Assembly: GCF_017573545.1 (NCBI RefSeq) | Contig: NZ_JAGEOK010000002.1 | Coordinates: 124,001 to 188,000 of the forward strand | DNA: 64,000 nucleotides | Source: Actinomadura nitritigenes | GTDB taxonomy: Bacteria > Actinomycetota > Actinomycetes > Streptosporangiales > Streptosporangiaceae | Direction: 5' to 3' | In this document: piece by piece, positions 42,006 through 51,347 of the stretch | Layout: the number at the start of each line of letters is the position of its first letter | Numbering within the stretch: the first letter of the stretch is position 1 | Notes under the pieces: generated by a model | The model's input: only the letters and a program-made list of their open reading frames with translations | Database searches by the model: none | What the model was told of the DNA's origin: nothing | Program-made: the position numbers and the translations under genes

Positions 42006-43024
42006 CAGCGCTCCTCGTGTGCGGCCGGGCGGAACACCGGCAGCGAAAGGTCAGGGTCGGGGTCGATCCAGTCGAGGACGACGGGCATGCCGACCTCGAC
42101 GTCCGCGGGCTCGACGCCCGCCATGTTCGCGATCAGGCGGGTGCCCTCGGCCAGCTCGATCACCGCGACCACGAGCGGGTAGTCGAACGCGGGGTGCCGC
42201 GGATGGTGGTTGACCGTGAAGGTGTAGACGTGGCCCCGGCCGGACGACTCGACGGTGTCCCACGCGAACGAGCCGCACTGGGGGCAGCAGGGGCCGGGCG
42301 GGTGCCGCAGCGACTTGCAGTCGGCGCACCGCTGGACGACGAGGCGGTGCTCGCGGGCGGCCTCGAACCAGAACGCGTTGTCGGGGTTGATCGCGGGACG
42401 CGGCCGCAGCGCCTTCGGCTTCTCCTCCGCCGGCTGCCCGGCGGGCTTCTCGGCGGGCTTCTCGGCCGCGGGCTTCTCGGCGGGGCGGAACCGGAGCGTC
42501 CGCCACCGCTGCGTCGCGACGACCTCGCCGGACGCGTCCCGGTACGTCTTCACCGTGCTGACGAACCGCCCGGCTCCGAGGCCGGTCCTCTTCTCCGGTG
42601 AGATCGACTCGACGTGCTCCTCGACGGAGACGTGGTCGCCGGGGACGAGCTCCCGCTCGAACTCCAGCTCGGAGTCCGTCGCGACGACGGAGGTGTAGCC
42701 GCCCTCGGCGAGCAGCGCCACCAGCTCGTCGAACCCGCTCGGCCCGGCGGACGGGCGGACGGTCGCGGCGTAGCCCCGCATCGTCCACGCCTGGATCATC
42801 GACGCGGGCGCCACGACGCCGTCGCGCCCGGTGGCCTTCGCGGCGTCCTCGTCCAGGTAGACGGGGTTGGCGTCCTCCATCGCCTCGACCCAGTGCCGGA
42901 TCATCGGGACGTTCACCGGGTCCTGGCCGGGGCGGCGCGCGACCAGCTCGCGGCCCACCCACGCCTGGAGGCGCTCCTCGTAGTCCCCGCCCACGCCGCC
43001 CTCGCTCACGCCGGCGCCGCTCAT
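42005..43024 (-). CDS. chsH2: ChsH2-like MaoC-DUF35 fusion
   Basis: The 339-residue protein has an N-terminal MaoC-like hotdog (about 15-180), a Lys-Pro-rich linker (181-206) and a C-terminal DUF35 OB-fold with a zinc ribbon (C233, C236, C247, C250). In mycobacterial ChsH2 the hotdog pairs with ChsH1 to hydrate, and the DUF35 part pairs with Ltp2 for retro-aldol cleavage. The same architecture and neighbourhood are present here. ATG 43024 overlaps the FadE29-like stop (ATGA). The unusual repeat AEKPAAEKPAEKP makes a longer linker. Confidence 0.88.
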   Translation of the reverse strand: MSGAGVSEGGVGGDYEERLQAWVGRELVARRPGQDPVNVPMIRHWVEAMEDANPVYLDEDAAKATGRDGVVAPASMIQAWTMRGYAATVRPSAGPSGFDELVALLAEGGYTSVVATDSELEFERELVPGDHVSVEEHVESISPEKRTGLGAGRFVSTVKTYRDASGEVVATQRWRTLRFRPAEKPAAEKPAEKPAGQPAEEKPKALRPRPAINPDNAFWFEAAREHRLVVQRCADCKSLRHPPGPCCPQCGSFAWDTVESSGRGHVYTFTVNHHPRHPAFDYPLVVAVIELAEGTRLIANMAGVEPADVEVGMPVVLDWIDPDPDLSLPVFRPAAHEER

Positions 43025-44184
43025 GCCCGCTTCACCCTCGGCAGCCCGAGCCCCTGGACGGCGACCATGTCGCGCAGCACTTCGTTGACGCCGCCGCCGA
43101 AGGTGTTGACGATGCCCTGCCGGGACAGCTGCTCGATCTGCCCGTACAGCACCGCGCCCGGCGACTCGGGACGGATCCGACCCGCCGCGCCGAGGATCCC
43201 GGTCAGCGTCCGCTGCACGAAGATGTGCGTCTCGGTGCCGTAGGACTTCGCCGCGCCGGCCTGCGCGCCGGTCAGCTCCCCGGCCTCGACGGCCATCGTC
43301 ATCTTCCAGTTCATCAGCCGCATCGCCTCCAGCCGGGCGTACGCGCGGGCGAGGTCGGCGCGGACCCACGGCAGGTCGATGACGCCGTTCTCGCGGGCCC
43401 AGTCCCGGACGTCCTCCCACAGCCGGATCATCCGGCCGCCGAGCGCGGCGAGCCCGATCCGCTCGTGGTTGAGCTGGGTGGTGATGAGCCGCCAGCCGCC
43501 GTCGACCTCCCCGACGACCTCGGTCGCCGGGACGCGGATGCCGTTGTAGTAGGTCGCGGTCACGACCATCCCGCCGACCGTCTGGATCGGGCTCCAGGAG
43601 AACCCGTCCGCGGCGGTCGGGACGATGAGGATCGAGATGCCCTTGTGCTTCGGCACGTCCGGGTTCGTCCGCGCGGCGAGCCAGACGTAGTCGGCGGTGT
43701 TGGCGCCGCTGGTGAACACCTTGTTCCCGTCGACGACGTAGTGGTCCCCGTCGAGGACGGCCCTGGTGCGCAGCGAGGCCAGGTCGGTGCCGGCGTCCGG
43801 CTCGGAGTAGCCGATCGCGAAGACGATGTCGCCCGCGAGGATGCCGGGCAGGAACCTCTTCTTCTGCTCCTCGGTCCCGTACCGCATCAGCGTCGGGCCG
43901 ACCGTGTTCACGGTGACGAACGGGAAGGGCAGGCCCGCGCGCTGCACCTCGTCGAAGAAGACGTACTGCTCGGCGACCGACTTGCCCTGCCCGCCGTACT
44001 CGGTGGGCCAGCCGTAGCCGAGCCAGCCGTCCTGGCCGAGCATCTTGACGATCTCGCGGAACGTGCCGCCGCCGACGCCCTCCTCGCCGGCCCGGCGGCG
44101 GACGTCCGGGGGCAGCAGGGCCGCGAAGTAGGCCCTCAGTTCCGCGCGCAGTTCCCGGTGCGCTGCGGACTCACGCAGATCCAT
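43021..44184 (-). CDS. fadE29: FadE29-like acyl-CoA dehydrogenase subunit
   Basis: The 387-residue protein matches FadE29 in length and style: LRAELRAYFAALLPPDVR at the start, AIGYSEPDAGTDLASLRTRAV, VDGNKVFTSGANTADYVW, and the helix-G QLNHERIGL with probable catalytic Glu at 242. Near the C-terminus TFGGGVNEVLRDMVAVQGLGLPR lacks the medium-chain-type Glu. With the FadE28-like chain it should dehydrogenate the C22 steroid-CoA side chain. It is 71 bases downstream of the FadD17-like gene on the same strand. Confidence 0.88.
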   Translation of the reverse strand: MDLRESAAHRELRAELRAYFAALLPPDVRRRAGEEGVGGGTFREIVKMLGQDGWLGYGWPTEYGGQGKSVAEQYVFFDEVQRAGLPFPFVTVNTVGPTLMRYGTEEQKKRFLPGILAGDIVFAIGYSEPDAGTDLASLRTRAVLDGDHYVVDGNKVFTSGANTADYVWLAARTNPDVPKHKGISILIVPTAADGFSWSPIQTVGGMVVTATYYNGIRVPATEVVGEVDGGWRLITTQLNHERIGLAALGGRMIRLWEDVRDWARENGVIDLPWVRADLARAYARLEAMRLMNWKMTMAVEAGELTGAQAGAAKSYGTETHIFVQRTLTGILGAAGRIRPESPGAVLYGQIEQLSRQGIVNTFGGGVNEVLRDMVAVQGLGLPRVKRA

Positions 44185-44255
44185 GTACGCCTCTCGTGGT
44201 CGTCGGGTCGGTTCGGCCGTGTCCGGTGGGGTCAGAGCAGGTCAGGTCGGGGTGG

Positions 44256-45911
44256 TCAGGGGAGGAAGCGCTCGCGGCCGCTGGCGGCGAACTCCGCGCG
44301 GAGCGCCGCCTTGTCCGCGTCGGTCATCGGACGGTAGTCGGGCGCGCCCCGGCCGACCCACCGGTAGACGGGGTCGGTGGTGCGCCACCCCTCCAGTTGC
44401 AGCTGCTTCTTGCTGAGCTTGCCGGACCCGGTCGTCGGCAGCGCGTGCGAGACGCGCACGAAGCGCGGCGCGCCCTTGGTGCCGAGGTCGTCCTGGGCGG
44501 CGAGGAACGCGGCGAGGCCGAGGTCGGCGAACTCCACGTCCGCGGGGATCTCGATCGCGGCCATCACCTGGTCGCCGGAGCGGGGGTCCGGGACGCCGAA
44601 CGCGACCGCGTCCACGATCTTCGGGTGGCGGCGGACGACGGTCTGGGTGAGCAGGGCGGAGATGTTCTCGGAGTCGACGCGGATCCAGTCGCCGGACCGC
44701 CCCGCGAAGTACAGGAACCCGGCCTCGTCGATGTAGCCGAGGTCGCCCGTCCAGTACCAGCCGTGCCGGACGCGCTCGGCGTCGGCCTCGGGGTTCTTGT
44801 AGTAGCCCTCGAACTTCCCGGCGCCGTCGGCGTCGACGATCTCGCCGACCGCCTCCTCCGGGTTGGTGACGCGGCCGTGCTCGTCCAGGACGGCGCGGGC
44901 GCACGTCTCGCGGGTCTCGGGGTTCACGATGCGGACGCCGTCGTGCATCGGGACGCCGAACGCGGTCGGCGGGGCGTCCGGCACCCGCTTGATCATCCCG
45001 GCGCCCTCGCTGGACCCGTACCCCTCGACGAGCCGCGCGCCGAAGCGGCGCAGGAACGCGGCCTTGTCCTCCGGGGACGCCTCGGTGCCGAACCCGTGCG
45101 TGAGGGTGTTGTCGGCGTCGTCGGGCCGCTCCGGCGTCGTGAGGATGTAGCCGATCGCCTTGCCGACGTAGGTGAAGAACGTCGCGCCGTAGAAGCGGAC
45201 GTCCGGCAGGAACCCGGACGCGGAGAACTTCGGCGCCAGCACGACGCAGGCGCCGGCGGCCAGCGACGGCGCCCACAGCGCCATCAGCGCGTTGCCGTGG
45301 AACAGCGGCATCGGGCAGTAGCTGATGTCGTCGCGCGTGACGTCGTACTTGGCGCTGTTGTCGCGGCCCAGCTCGGCGAGCCGCCCCTGCGAGCAGCGCG
45401 CCGCCTTGGACGCGCCGGTCGTGCCGGACGTGAACAGCAGCAGCATCTGCGCCTTCGGGGTTATCGCCGGGTCCCGCTCGGGCTCGCGGGCGTGCCGTTC
45501 GACGAGCGGCGCGTAGCCGGGGTCGTCGACGAGCAGGAAGCGGTCGCGCGGGACGCCGACGTCCAGGCCGTCCAGCAGCTTCGCGCCGGCCGCGTCGGTG
45601 ATCAGCAGCTGGAGGTCGGTGTGCCGGACCTCCTGCTCCAGGTACGCGCCGGTCCGGGTCGGGTTGATCCCGACGATGGTCGCGCCGCTCAGCGCCGCCG
45701 CGCCCAGCCACAGGACGTACTCGGGCACGTTGTCGAGCAGCACGCCGATGTGGAACGGTCCGTCGCGGCGCAGCTCGCGGGCGAGCGACGCGCGGGCCGC
45801 GCTCTCCCGGACGACCTCGTCCCACGTCCACGTCCGCTCACGGCTGCGCAGGCCGGGCCGCTCGTCGCCCAGCCTCGCCAGGAGCAGGTCCGCGATCGTC
45901 TCGTCACGCAC
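44256..45911 (-). CDS. fadD17: FadD17-like acyl-CoA synthetase
   Basis: The 551-residue adenylate-forming ligase has the P-loop FTSGTTGASKAA at about 160-171, A5 GYGSSEGAG, A7 WYWTGDLG and the A10 Lys in GSGKLSKKQL. Gly-Ile-Asn-Pro-Thr-Arg (GINPTRTG) and the short substrate region resemble FadD17 of the mycobacterial sterol cluster, which activates sterol side-chain acids. It overlaps the Old Yellow Enzyme gene by 8 bases. The exact side-chain length it accepts cannot be told. Confidence 0.82.
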   Translation of the reverse strand: MRDETIADLLLARLGDERPGLRSRERTWTWDEVVRESAARASLARELRRDGPFHIGVLLDNVPEYVLWLGAAALSGATIVGINPTRTGAYLEQEVRHTDLQLLITDAAGAKLLDGLDVGVPRDRFLLVDDPGYAPLVERHAREPERDPAITPKAQMLLLFTSGTTGASKAARCSQGRLAELGRDNSAKYDVTRDDISYCPMPLFHGNALMALWAPSLAAGACVVLAPKFSASGFLPDVRFYGATFFTYVGKAIGYILTTPERPDDADNTLTHGFGTEASPEDKAAFLRRFGARLVEGYGSSEGAGMIKRVPDAPPTAFGVPMHDGVRIVNPETRETCARAVLDEHGRVTNPEEAVGEIVDADGAGKFEGYYKNPEADAERVRHGWYWTGDLGYIDEAGFLYFAGRSGDWIRVDSENISALLTQTVVRRHPKIVDAVAFGVPDPRSGDQVMAAIEIPADVEFADLGLAAFLAAQDDLGTKGAPRFVRVSHALPTTGSGKLSKKQLQLEGWRTTDPVYRWVGRGAPDYRPMTDADKAALRAEFAASGRERFLP

Positions 45912-47151
45912 TCGCGCTTCCCCAGGCGGGCTCGGTGGACAGGACGCAGTGGGTGCCGCCGTAGATCGCCGTCATGCACTTGTTGCAGTGGATGCACAGC
46001 GACCCGGTCGCGGGGTCGTCCTTGATCCGGTTGATCAGGTCGGGCTCGCGCAGCAGCGCGCGGGCCATCGCGACGAACTGGAAGCCCTCCGCCATGGCGG
46101 TGTCCATGCCGGCCCGGTCGGTGACGCCGCCGAGCAGGATCATCGGCAGCTTCACCGCGGCGCGGATCTGCCGGGCGTCCTTGAGCAGGTAGAGGTCCTG
46201 GTACGGGTAGGACTTCAGGAAGTGCTTGCCGATCAGCTTGATCCCGAGCTTGGTCGGCTGCTTCATCACCGCGGCGAACTCGCGCAGCGGCGCGTCGCCC
46301 TTGAACAGGTACATGGGGTTGAGCAGGGAGCTGCCCGCGGTCATCTGGAGGGCGTCGACCGAGCCGTCCGCCTCCAGCCACCGCGCGACCTGGATCGCCT
46401 CGTCGATCCAGAAGCCGCCGGGCACGCCGTCGTCCATGTTCAGCTTCGCGGTGATCGCGATGCGGTCGCCGACGGCGTCGCGGACGGCGCGGCCGATCTC
46501 GCGGGCCAGCCGGGCGCGGTTCTCCAGCGACCCGCCGTACCCGTCCTTGCGGTGGTTGACCTTGGGGCTGAGGAAGGAGCTGGTCAGGTAGTTGTGCCCC
46601 ATGTGGATCTCGATCGAGTCGAACCCGGCCTCGATCGCCATCCTCCCCGCCTTGGCGTGCGCCTCGACGACCCGCTCGATGTCCGCCAGCGTGGCGGCCT
46701 GCGTGAAGGTCTGCGTCGTCAGGTGGAAGTGCCGGCTCGGCGCGAGCGCGGGCAGCCTGTTGCTCTTGGGGTTGGCGACCGGGCCGGCGTGCCCGATCTG
46801 CGCCTGGACGGCCGCCCCCTCGGCGTGCACGGCGTCGGTCAGCTTCCGCAGGCCGGGCATCGCCTCGTCCCGCCAGTGGATCTGCCGCCGGTCGGTGCGC
46901 CCCTCCGGCGCGACCGCGCAGTACGCGACGGTCGTCATCCCGACGCCGCCGCGCGCGTGCCGGACGTGGAAGTCGATCAGCGCGTCGGTGACCTGGCCGT
47001 CCTTGGTCAGGCCCTCGTACGTGGCCGCCTTGACGGTCCGGTTGCGCAGCGTGATCGGCCCCAGCTTGGCGGGGGCGAACACGTCGGGCTTCAGAGCGGT
47101 TGCCGGGGGGCGAGGGGAGTCGCTCCCCTGCGGGCGGGTCGGGTCGTTCAT
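45904..47151 (-). CDS. NADH:flavin oxidoreductase (OYE family) with Cys-rich tail
   Basis: The 415-residue protein is an Old Yellow Enzyme-type FMN TIM barrel (FAPAKLGPITLRNR, AQIGHAGP, GYGGSLENRARL, GGVTDRAG) with a C-terminal C386-x2-C389-x2-C392-x9-C402 motif as in the 4Fe-4S site of 2,4-dienoyl-CoA reductase FadH. It lacks the C-terminal NADPH domain of FadH. It could reduce a conjugated enoyl-CoA or steroid enone in the pathway. GGAGG lies 8 bases before the ATG. It heads the gene run that continues into the igr-like block. Confidence 0.85.
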   Translation of the reverse strand: MNDPTRPQGSDSPRPPATALKPDVFAPAKLGPITLRNRTVKAATYEGLTKDGQVTDALIDFHVRHARGGVGMTTVAYCAVAPEGRTDRRQIHWRDEAMPGLRKLTDAVHAEGAAVQAQIGHAGPVANPKSNRLPALAPSRHFHLTTQTFTQAATLADIERVVEAHAKAGRMAIEAGFDSIEIHMGHNYLTSSFLSPKVNHRKDGYGGSLENRARLAREIGRAVRDAVGDRIAITAKLNMDDGVPGGFWIDEAIQVARWLEADGSVDALQMTAGSSLLNPMYLFKGDAPLREFAAVMKQPTKLGIKLIGKHFLKSYPYQDLYLLKDARQIRAAVKLPMILLGGVTDRAGMDTAMAEGFQFVAMARALLREPDLINRIKDDPATGSLCIHCNKCMTAIYGGTHCVLSTEPAWGSASA

Positions 47152-47181
47152 TGAGAGTCCTCCATCCGGAGTAGACGTTAA

Positions 47182-47218
47182 TCAGCGGGATGTCCGGGCA
47201 CTCCGGACATCCCGCTGA
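47182..47218 (-). terminator. Perfect 16-bp stem-loop between importer and catabolic genes
   Basis: Arms TCAGCGGGATGTCCGG and CCGGACATCCCGCTGA flank the 5-base loop GCACT with no mismatch. It lies between the small membrane protein stop (47235) and the OYE start (47151), all on the minus strand. No T-tract follows; it could terminate, stabilise the importer mRNA end, or be a large operator. Confidence 0.65.
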
Positions 47219-47234
47219 ACGGGAGCATCGGGCG

Positions 47235-47588
47235 CTAGGCGTTCTCGCGCAGCGCGGCGGCGATCTGGTCGGTCTGGGACTGCTGCTCCACGAGCTGGCG
47301 CAGCAGCCACAGGCGCAGGACGCGGGTGACGGCGGCGGCCAGGTAGAGGGCCGCGCCGAGGACGGTCACCGCCAGGAACCCGATGGCGAGCGTCTGCAGC
47401 GAGCCCACGTCCCGCATGTCGTCCTTGGTGAGGGAGACGTTGTAGGCGACGAGCGTCCCCGCGATGCCGGCGACCATGGCCAGGAGCCCGGCGACGCGCG
47501 CCGCCCCGTCGAAGCGGGACGTGTCGGTCTTGAGGCGCTGCCGCGCGACGTCGTCCTTGAACTGCTGGCGCCGTTCCTCAGTGAGCAT
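47235..47588 (-). CDS. Small two-TM membrane protein of the Liv-type operon
   Basis: The 117-residue protein has an amphipathic charged N-terminus (about 1-27), two transmembrane helices (about 30-50 and 67-90) and an amphipathic C-terminal helix rich in Gln (RQLVEQQSQTDQIAAAL). I recognise no family. It starts 6 bases after the LivF-like gene, so it is part of the ABC importer operon and may be an accessory subunit or regulator of the transporter. Nothing suggests an enzyme. Confidence 0.78.
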   Translation of the reverse strand: MLTEERRQQFKDDVARQRLKTDTSRFDGAARVAGLLAMVAGIAGTLVAYNVSLTKDDMRDVGSLQTLAIGFLAVTVLGAALYLAAAVTRVLRLWLLRQLVEQQSQTDQIAAALRENA

Positions 47589-47594
47589 GGTGGG

Positions 47595-48338
47595 TCAACC
47601 TCCCAGGTAGTCGCTGGACAGCCGGTCTTCGATCTCGGCGGGCGGGCCGGCCGCCACCACGCGCCCGTTCAGCATCAGCGCGGCGGTGTCGGCGATCGGC
47701 AGGACGGCGCGGGCGAACTGCTCCGCCACCAGCACCGACAGACCGCCCTCGACCAGTTCGGCGACCGTCTCGTACATGCGGGTGACGATCATGGGCGCGA
47801 GGCCCATGGACAACTCGTCGAGCAGCAGCACCGCGGGGTCGCTGCCGAGCGCGCGCGACAGCGCGAGCATCTGCTGCTCGCCGCCGGACATCGATCCGGC
47901 GAGCTGGTAGCGGCGCCCGCCGAGGATCGGGAAGCGGGCGTACGCCCGCTCCTCCAGGTCCGCCAGCCGGGCGCCGGTGCCGGTGGCGGCCCACAGGTTC
48001 TCCCGCACCGTCAGGTTGGGGAAGATCCCGCGGCCCTCGGGGATGGCGCAGACGCCGAGGCGCGCCGCGTCCTGCGCCGAGATCCCGTTCACCCTGCGCC
48101 CGGCGAACAGCAGGTCCCCGCCGGTCGGCGGGTGCAGGCCCGCGCAGAGCCGCATCGTGGTCGACTTCCCGCCGCCGTTCGGCCCGAGCAGGGCCAGCAG
48201 GGAGCCGGGTCGCAGCGCCAGGTCGACGCCGTGCAGGACCTCGATGGCGCCGTAGCCCGCGCGGACGCCCCTCAGTTCGAGCAGCGGCTCCGGCGGCGCG
48301 GTGGCGGCGGGCTCCGCGATGGTGCCCGGTTCAGGCAT
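47595..48338 (-). CDS. LivF-type ABC transporter ATPase
   Basis: The 247-residue ATPase has Walker A GPNGGGKST at 52-60, signature SGGEQQM, Walker B VLLLDELSMGL and the H-loop near VAEQFA, as in LivF of branched-chain amino acid importers. The N-terminal 20 residues are an Ala/Pro extension. It drives import with the LivG-like ATPase and the fused permease. It overlaps the LivG-like gene by 8 bases. Within the steroid gene block the substrate is more likely a hydrophobic acid than an amino acid; that is inference. Confidence 0.9.
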   Translation of the reverse strand: MPEPGTIAEPAATAPPEPLLELRGVRAGYGAIEVLHGVDLALRPGSLLALLGPNGGGKSTTMRLCAGLHPPTGGDLLFAGRRVNGISAQDAARLGVCAIPEGRGIFPNLTVRENLWAATGTGARLADLEERAYARFPILGGRRYQLAGSMSGGEQQMLALSRALGSDPAVLLLDELSMGLAPMIVTRMYETVAELVEGGLSVLVAEQFARAVLPIADTAALMLNGRVVAAGPPAEIEDRLSSDYLGG

Positions 48339-49068
48339 GGTGCACCTCCTCGGTGCCGATGTAGGCGGCGATGACCTCCGGCGACTCCTTGATCTCCCGG
48401 GGCGTGCCGGACGCGATCAGTGCGCCGTAGTCGAGGACGTGGATGGTCGAGCACAGCCTCATGACCAGCGGCAGGTCATGCTCGACCAGGCAGATCGCGA
48501 GGCCCTCGGCGGCGAGTCCGGTGAGCATCTCCGCGAACGCCTCCGTCTCACCCTCGGTCTGGCCGGAGGCGGGCTCGTCCAGCAGCAGGAGGCGCGGCGA
48601 GGTCATCAGCGCGCGCGCCACCTCCACGACCCGGGCCCGTCCGATCGGGATGTCGGACACGTCGCGGTCGGCGACGTCGGTGAGGCCCGTGCGCTCAAGG
48701 ACCCGGTCGGTCTCCTCGTCCAGGTCGAACCGCTTGCGGGACGTGGCGCGCAGGATGTCGCCGGCCACCCGGACGTTGTCGCGCACCGACAGCGACAGGA
48801 ACAGCTCCAGCCGCTGGAAGGTCCGCGCCATGCCGCGCCGCGCGCGCTTGGCCGGGGACAGCCCGGTGATGTCGGCGCCGTCCAGCAGCACCTGCCCGGA
48901 CGCGGGCTTCTGGAGCCCGGTGATGGTGTTGAACATCGTGGTCTTGCCGGCGCCGTTCGGGCCGATCAGCCCGGTGATCCGCCCTTCGTCCACGGTGAGC
49001 CCGACGCCGTCGACCGCGGTGTTGCCGCCGAACCGGACGGTGATGTCGCGGGTCTCAAGCAGGGGCAT
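48331..49068 (-). CDS. LivG-type ABC transporter ATPase
   Basis: The 245-residue ATPase has Walker A GPNGAGKTT at 36-44, LivG-type PARRAR-like KRARRGMARTFQ, Walker B LLLLDEPASGQ and the C-terminal EHDLPLVMRLCSTIHVLDYG. LivG normally carries the phrase EPAAGL; here EPASGQTEGE. It overlaps the permease gene by 14 bases and the LivF gene by 8, a tightly coupled operon. Confidence 0.92.
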   Translation of the reverse strand: MPLLETRDITVRFGGNTAVDGVGLTVDEGRITGLIGPNGAGKTTMFNTITGLQKPASGQVLLDGADITGLSPAKRARRGMARTFQRLELFLSLSVRDNVRVAGDILRATSRKRFDLDEETDRVLERTGLTDVADRDVSDIPIGRARVVEVARALMTSPRLLLLDEPASGQTEGETEAFAEMLTGLAAEGLAICLVEHDLPLVMRLCSTIHVLDYGALIASGTPREIKESPEVIAAYIGTEEVHHA

Positions 49069-51313
49069 TGGCCTCTCCCTTCCCGGACAGGACGGGCGCG
49101 GGGCGGACCGGCCGGTGCGCGGGCGGCAGCCCGAGCGCCCGGTCGAGCTCGGCCCGCAGCTCGTCGGTGTACGGCTCGTCCACGCCGGCCAGCTCCGGCG
49201 GCGTCCGCCTGGCGCGTCCCTCCGCCAGGTACATGTCGCCGACGAGCGGCAGGAACATCGCCACGCAGAGCGCGGCGATCCCGAACGTCCAGGCGCCGAT
49301 CACCTCGGTGACCGCCAGGACGTACAGAACCGCGCCCGCCGCGCCCGCCGCGTACAGGACGGGCCTGGCGCCGTCGCGCATCCGCCGGTAGCCGCCGGCG
49401 ATGTCGTGCACGAACCCGCTCGGGTTGCGCCCGACGCCCATCCCGATCAGCGCGGTCAGGACCAGGACGAGGTGGCCGAGCAGGGTGTAGACGTTCGCCA
49501 TCCCCTCGTGCTCCAGGGCGAGGTCGTTGAACGTGGCGACCAGCACCGCGGACCCGACGCCGGCCATGAGCCCTCCGGCGAGCGCCCCGCTGATGTAGCC
49601 GATGCCGGCGACCACGACGAGCATCAGCAGGCCGAGGCTGCCGACGAAGGTGAAGTTCTCCTGCGAGACGGTCCCGGTGGCCGACGCCATCAGCACCCCG
49701 CCGAGCCCGGCGATCGCCGCCGAGATCATGAAGACGCTCAGCTTCAGCCGGACGAGGTTCTGGCCGAGCATCGCCGTCGCGGCCGGGCTGTCCTTCATCG
49801 CCGCGAGCCGCCGCCCGTACCCGCTGCCCCGCAGCGCGGCGAGCCCGACGCCGATGAGCGCGAACAGCACCGTCGCGGTCAGCAGCGAGGACGTCCCGTT
49901 CCGCAGGTCGAGCGGGCCGGCCTTCAGCGGCGGGACGACCAGCGACCCGTCGGGGAACAGGGTGAACCTCATCCCGAGCAGCTCGTGCTCGGTGGTGTCG
50001 CGCAGGACCATGTTCGACAGGAACTCCCCGAACGCCAGGGTGGCGAGCGCCAGGTAGAGGCCGCGCAGCCGCAACGCGGGAAGCGCGACGAGCCCGCCGG
50101 TCAGCGCCGCCGCCAGCACGGCCAGCAGCACGCCCTGCACGTTCAGCCGCGCGTCCAGGCCGGTGCCGTGCACGCCGACGTGGAACGCCACGACCGTCGC
50201 GACCGCCCCGAACGCCAGCGGCGCGAGGTTCAGCTCGCCCGCGTAGCCGGTGAGGACGGTCAGCGACAGCGCGATGATCGCGAACGTCATGCCGAGCGCG
50301 AGCGTGGTGACGCCCGAGTCCGACAGCAGCAGGCTGTACAGGTACACGCCGGCGACGAGGACCGCGCCCCACACCGCCGCGGACCGCACGGTCGGCGGCC
50401 GGTACCGCTCGCGGGTGCGGACGGCGGCGCCGCGCAGCCGGTCCTGCGGCAGCACCACCAGCACCACGAACAGGATGATCATGGGCAGCGAGACGCGCAG
50501 GTTGCCGGTGAAGGTGCCGGCGGACGGCAGGTAGGCCAGCACGTAGTTCGCCGCGAGCCCCAGCACCATCGCGCCCGCGAAGGTGCGGGGGATGCAGCGC
50601 AGCCGGCCGAACATCGCCGCCGCGAACGCGTCGATCACCAGCAGGGTGAGGTGGTTGGCGTCCAGCGCGCCGCCGCTGATCGGCACGATCAGGACGCCCG
50701 CGGTCACCGCGAGGGTGGAGCCGAGCGCCCACGACAGCATCGCGGCGCGCTCGGGGTCGTGCCCGGTGAGGCGCAGCAGGTCCGGGTCGTCGACCGAGCC
50801 GCGCATCACCACGCCCGCCCGGCTGCGGGTGAACAGCACCCGCAGCCCGGCGGCGATGGCCACGGCGGCGACCAGGCAGACGATCTCGTGGTACCGGACC
50901 TCCACCCCGCCGGCGGAGATCTTCGCGCCGGTGCCGAAGAACATGTCCACGGTGCGGGCCTGGTCGGGGTCCCACACCCACTGGGCGAGGTACACCGTGC
51001 CGAGCAGCACCGAGACCGTCACGATGATCTTCGTGACGTCCGCGGTGCCGCGCAGCCCCTTCATGATCACCGCGTGCAGGGCCGCGCCCATCGCCGGTCC
51101 GGCCACCCCGATCACCGCGACCAGCGCCAGCCACACCGGCCAGCCCCACTGCTGGAACTGCCAGTAGAGGAACGTGCCGAACATCGCCTGCGCGCCGTGC
51201 GCGAAGTTGAAGATCCCCGAGGTGTTGTACGTCAGCACCAGCCCGGACGCCGCGATGGAGTACACCGCGCCGAGGACGATGCCGAGGATGGTGTAGGTCA
51301 GGAACGTCGTCAT
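49055..51313 (-). CDS. Fused LivH-LivM permease
   Basis: The 752-residue membrane protein joins a LivH-like half (about 1-300, starting with a YSIAASGLVLTYNTSGIFNFAHGA segment) to a LivM-like half (about 310-660, with LTVLTGYAGELNLAPLAFGAVA). It ends in a soluble tail of about 70 residues. In most bacteria these are separate genes, but fusions occur in actinobacteria. Together they make the membrane channel of a Liv-type importer. The gene is 34 bases after the binding-protein gene. Confidence 0.9.
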   Translation of the reverse strand: MTTFLTYTILGIVLGAVYSIAASGLVLTYNTSGIFNFAHGAQAMFGTFLYWQFQQWGWPVWLALVAVIGVAGPAMGAALHAVIMKGLRGTADVTKIIVTVSVLLGTVYLAQWVWDPDQARTVDMFFGTGAKISAGGVEVRYHEIVCLVAAVAIAAGLRVLFTRSRAGVVMRGSVDDPDLLRLTGHDPERAAMLSWALGSTLAVTAGVLIVPISGGALDANHLTLLVIDAFAAAMFGRLRCIPRTFAGAMVLGLAANYVLAYLPSAGTFTGNLRVSLPMIILFVVLVVLPQDRLRGAAVRTRERYRPPTVRSAAVWGAVLVAGVYLYSLLLSDSGVTTLALGMTFAIIALSLTVLTGYAGELNLAPLAFGAVATVVAFHVGVHGTGLDARLNVQGVLLAVLAAALTGGLVALPALRLRGLYLALATLAFGEFLSNMVLRDTTEHELLGMRFTLFPDGSLVVPPLKAGPLDLRNGTSSLLTATVLFALIGVGLAALRGSGYGRRLAAMKDSPAATAMLGQNLVRLKLSVFMISAAIAGLGGVLMASATGTVSQENFTFVGSLGLLMLVVVAGIGYISGALAGGLMAGVGSAVLVATFNDLALEHEGMANVYTLLGHLVLVLTALIGMGVGRNPSGFVHDIAGGYRRMRDGARPVLYAAGAAGAVLYVLAVTEVIGAWTFGIAALCVAMFLPLVGDMYLAEGRARRTPPELAGVDEPYTDELRAELDRALGLPPAHRPVRPAPVLSGKGEANAPA

Positions 51314-51347
51314 CGATTCACCGCCATATGTCGCGCCTCAGGCGGAA

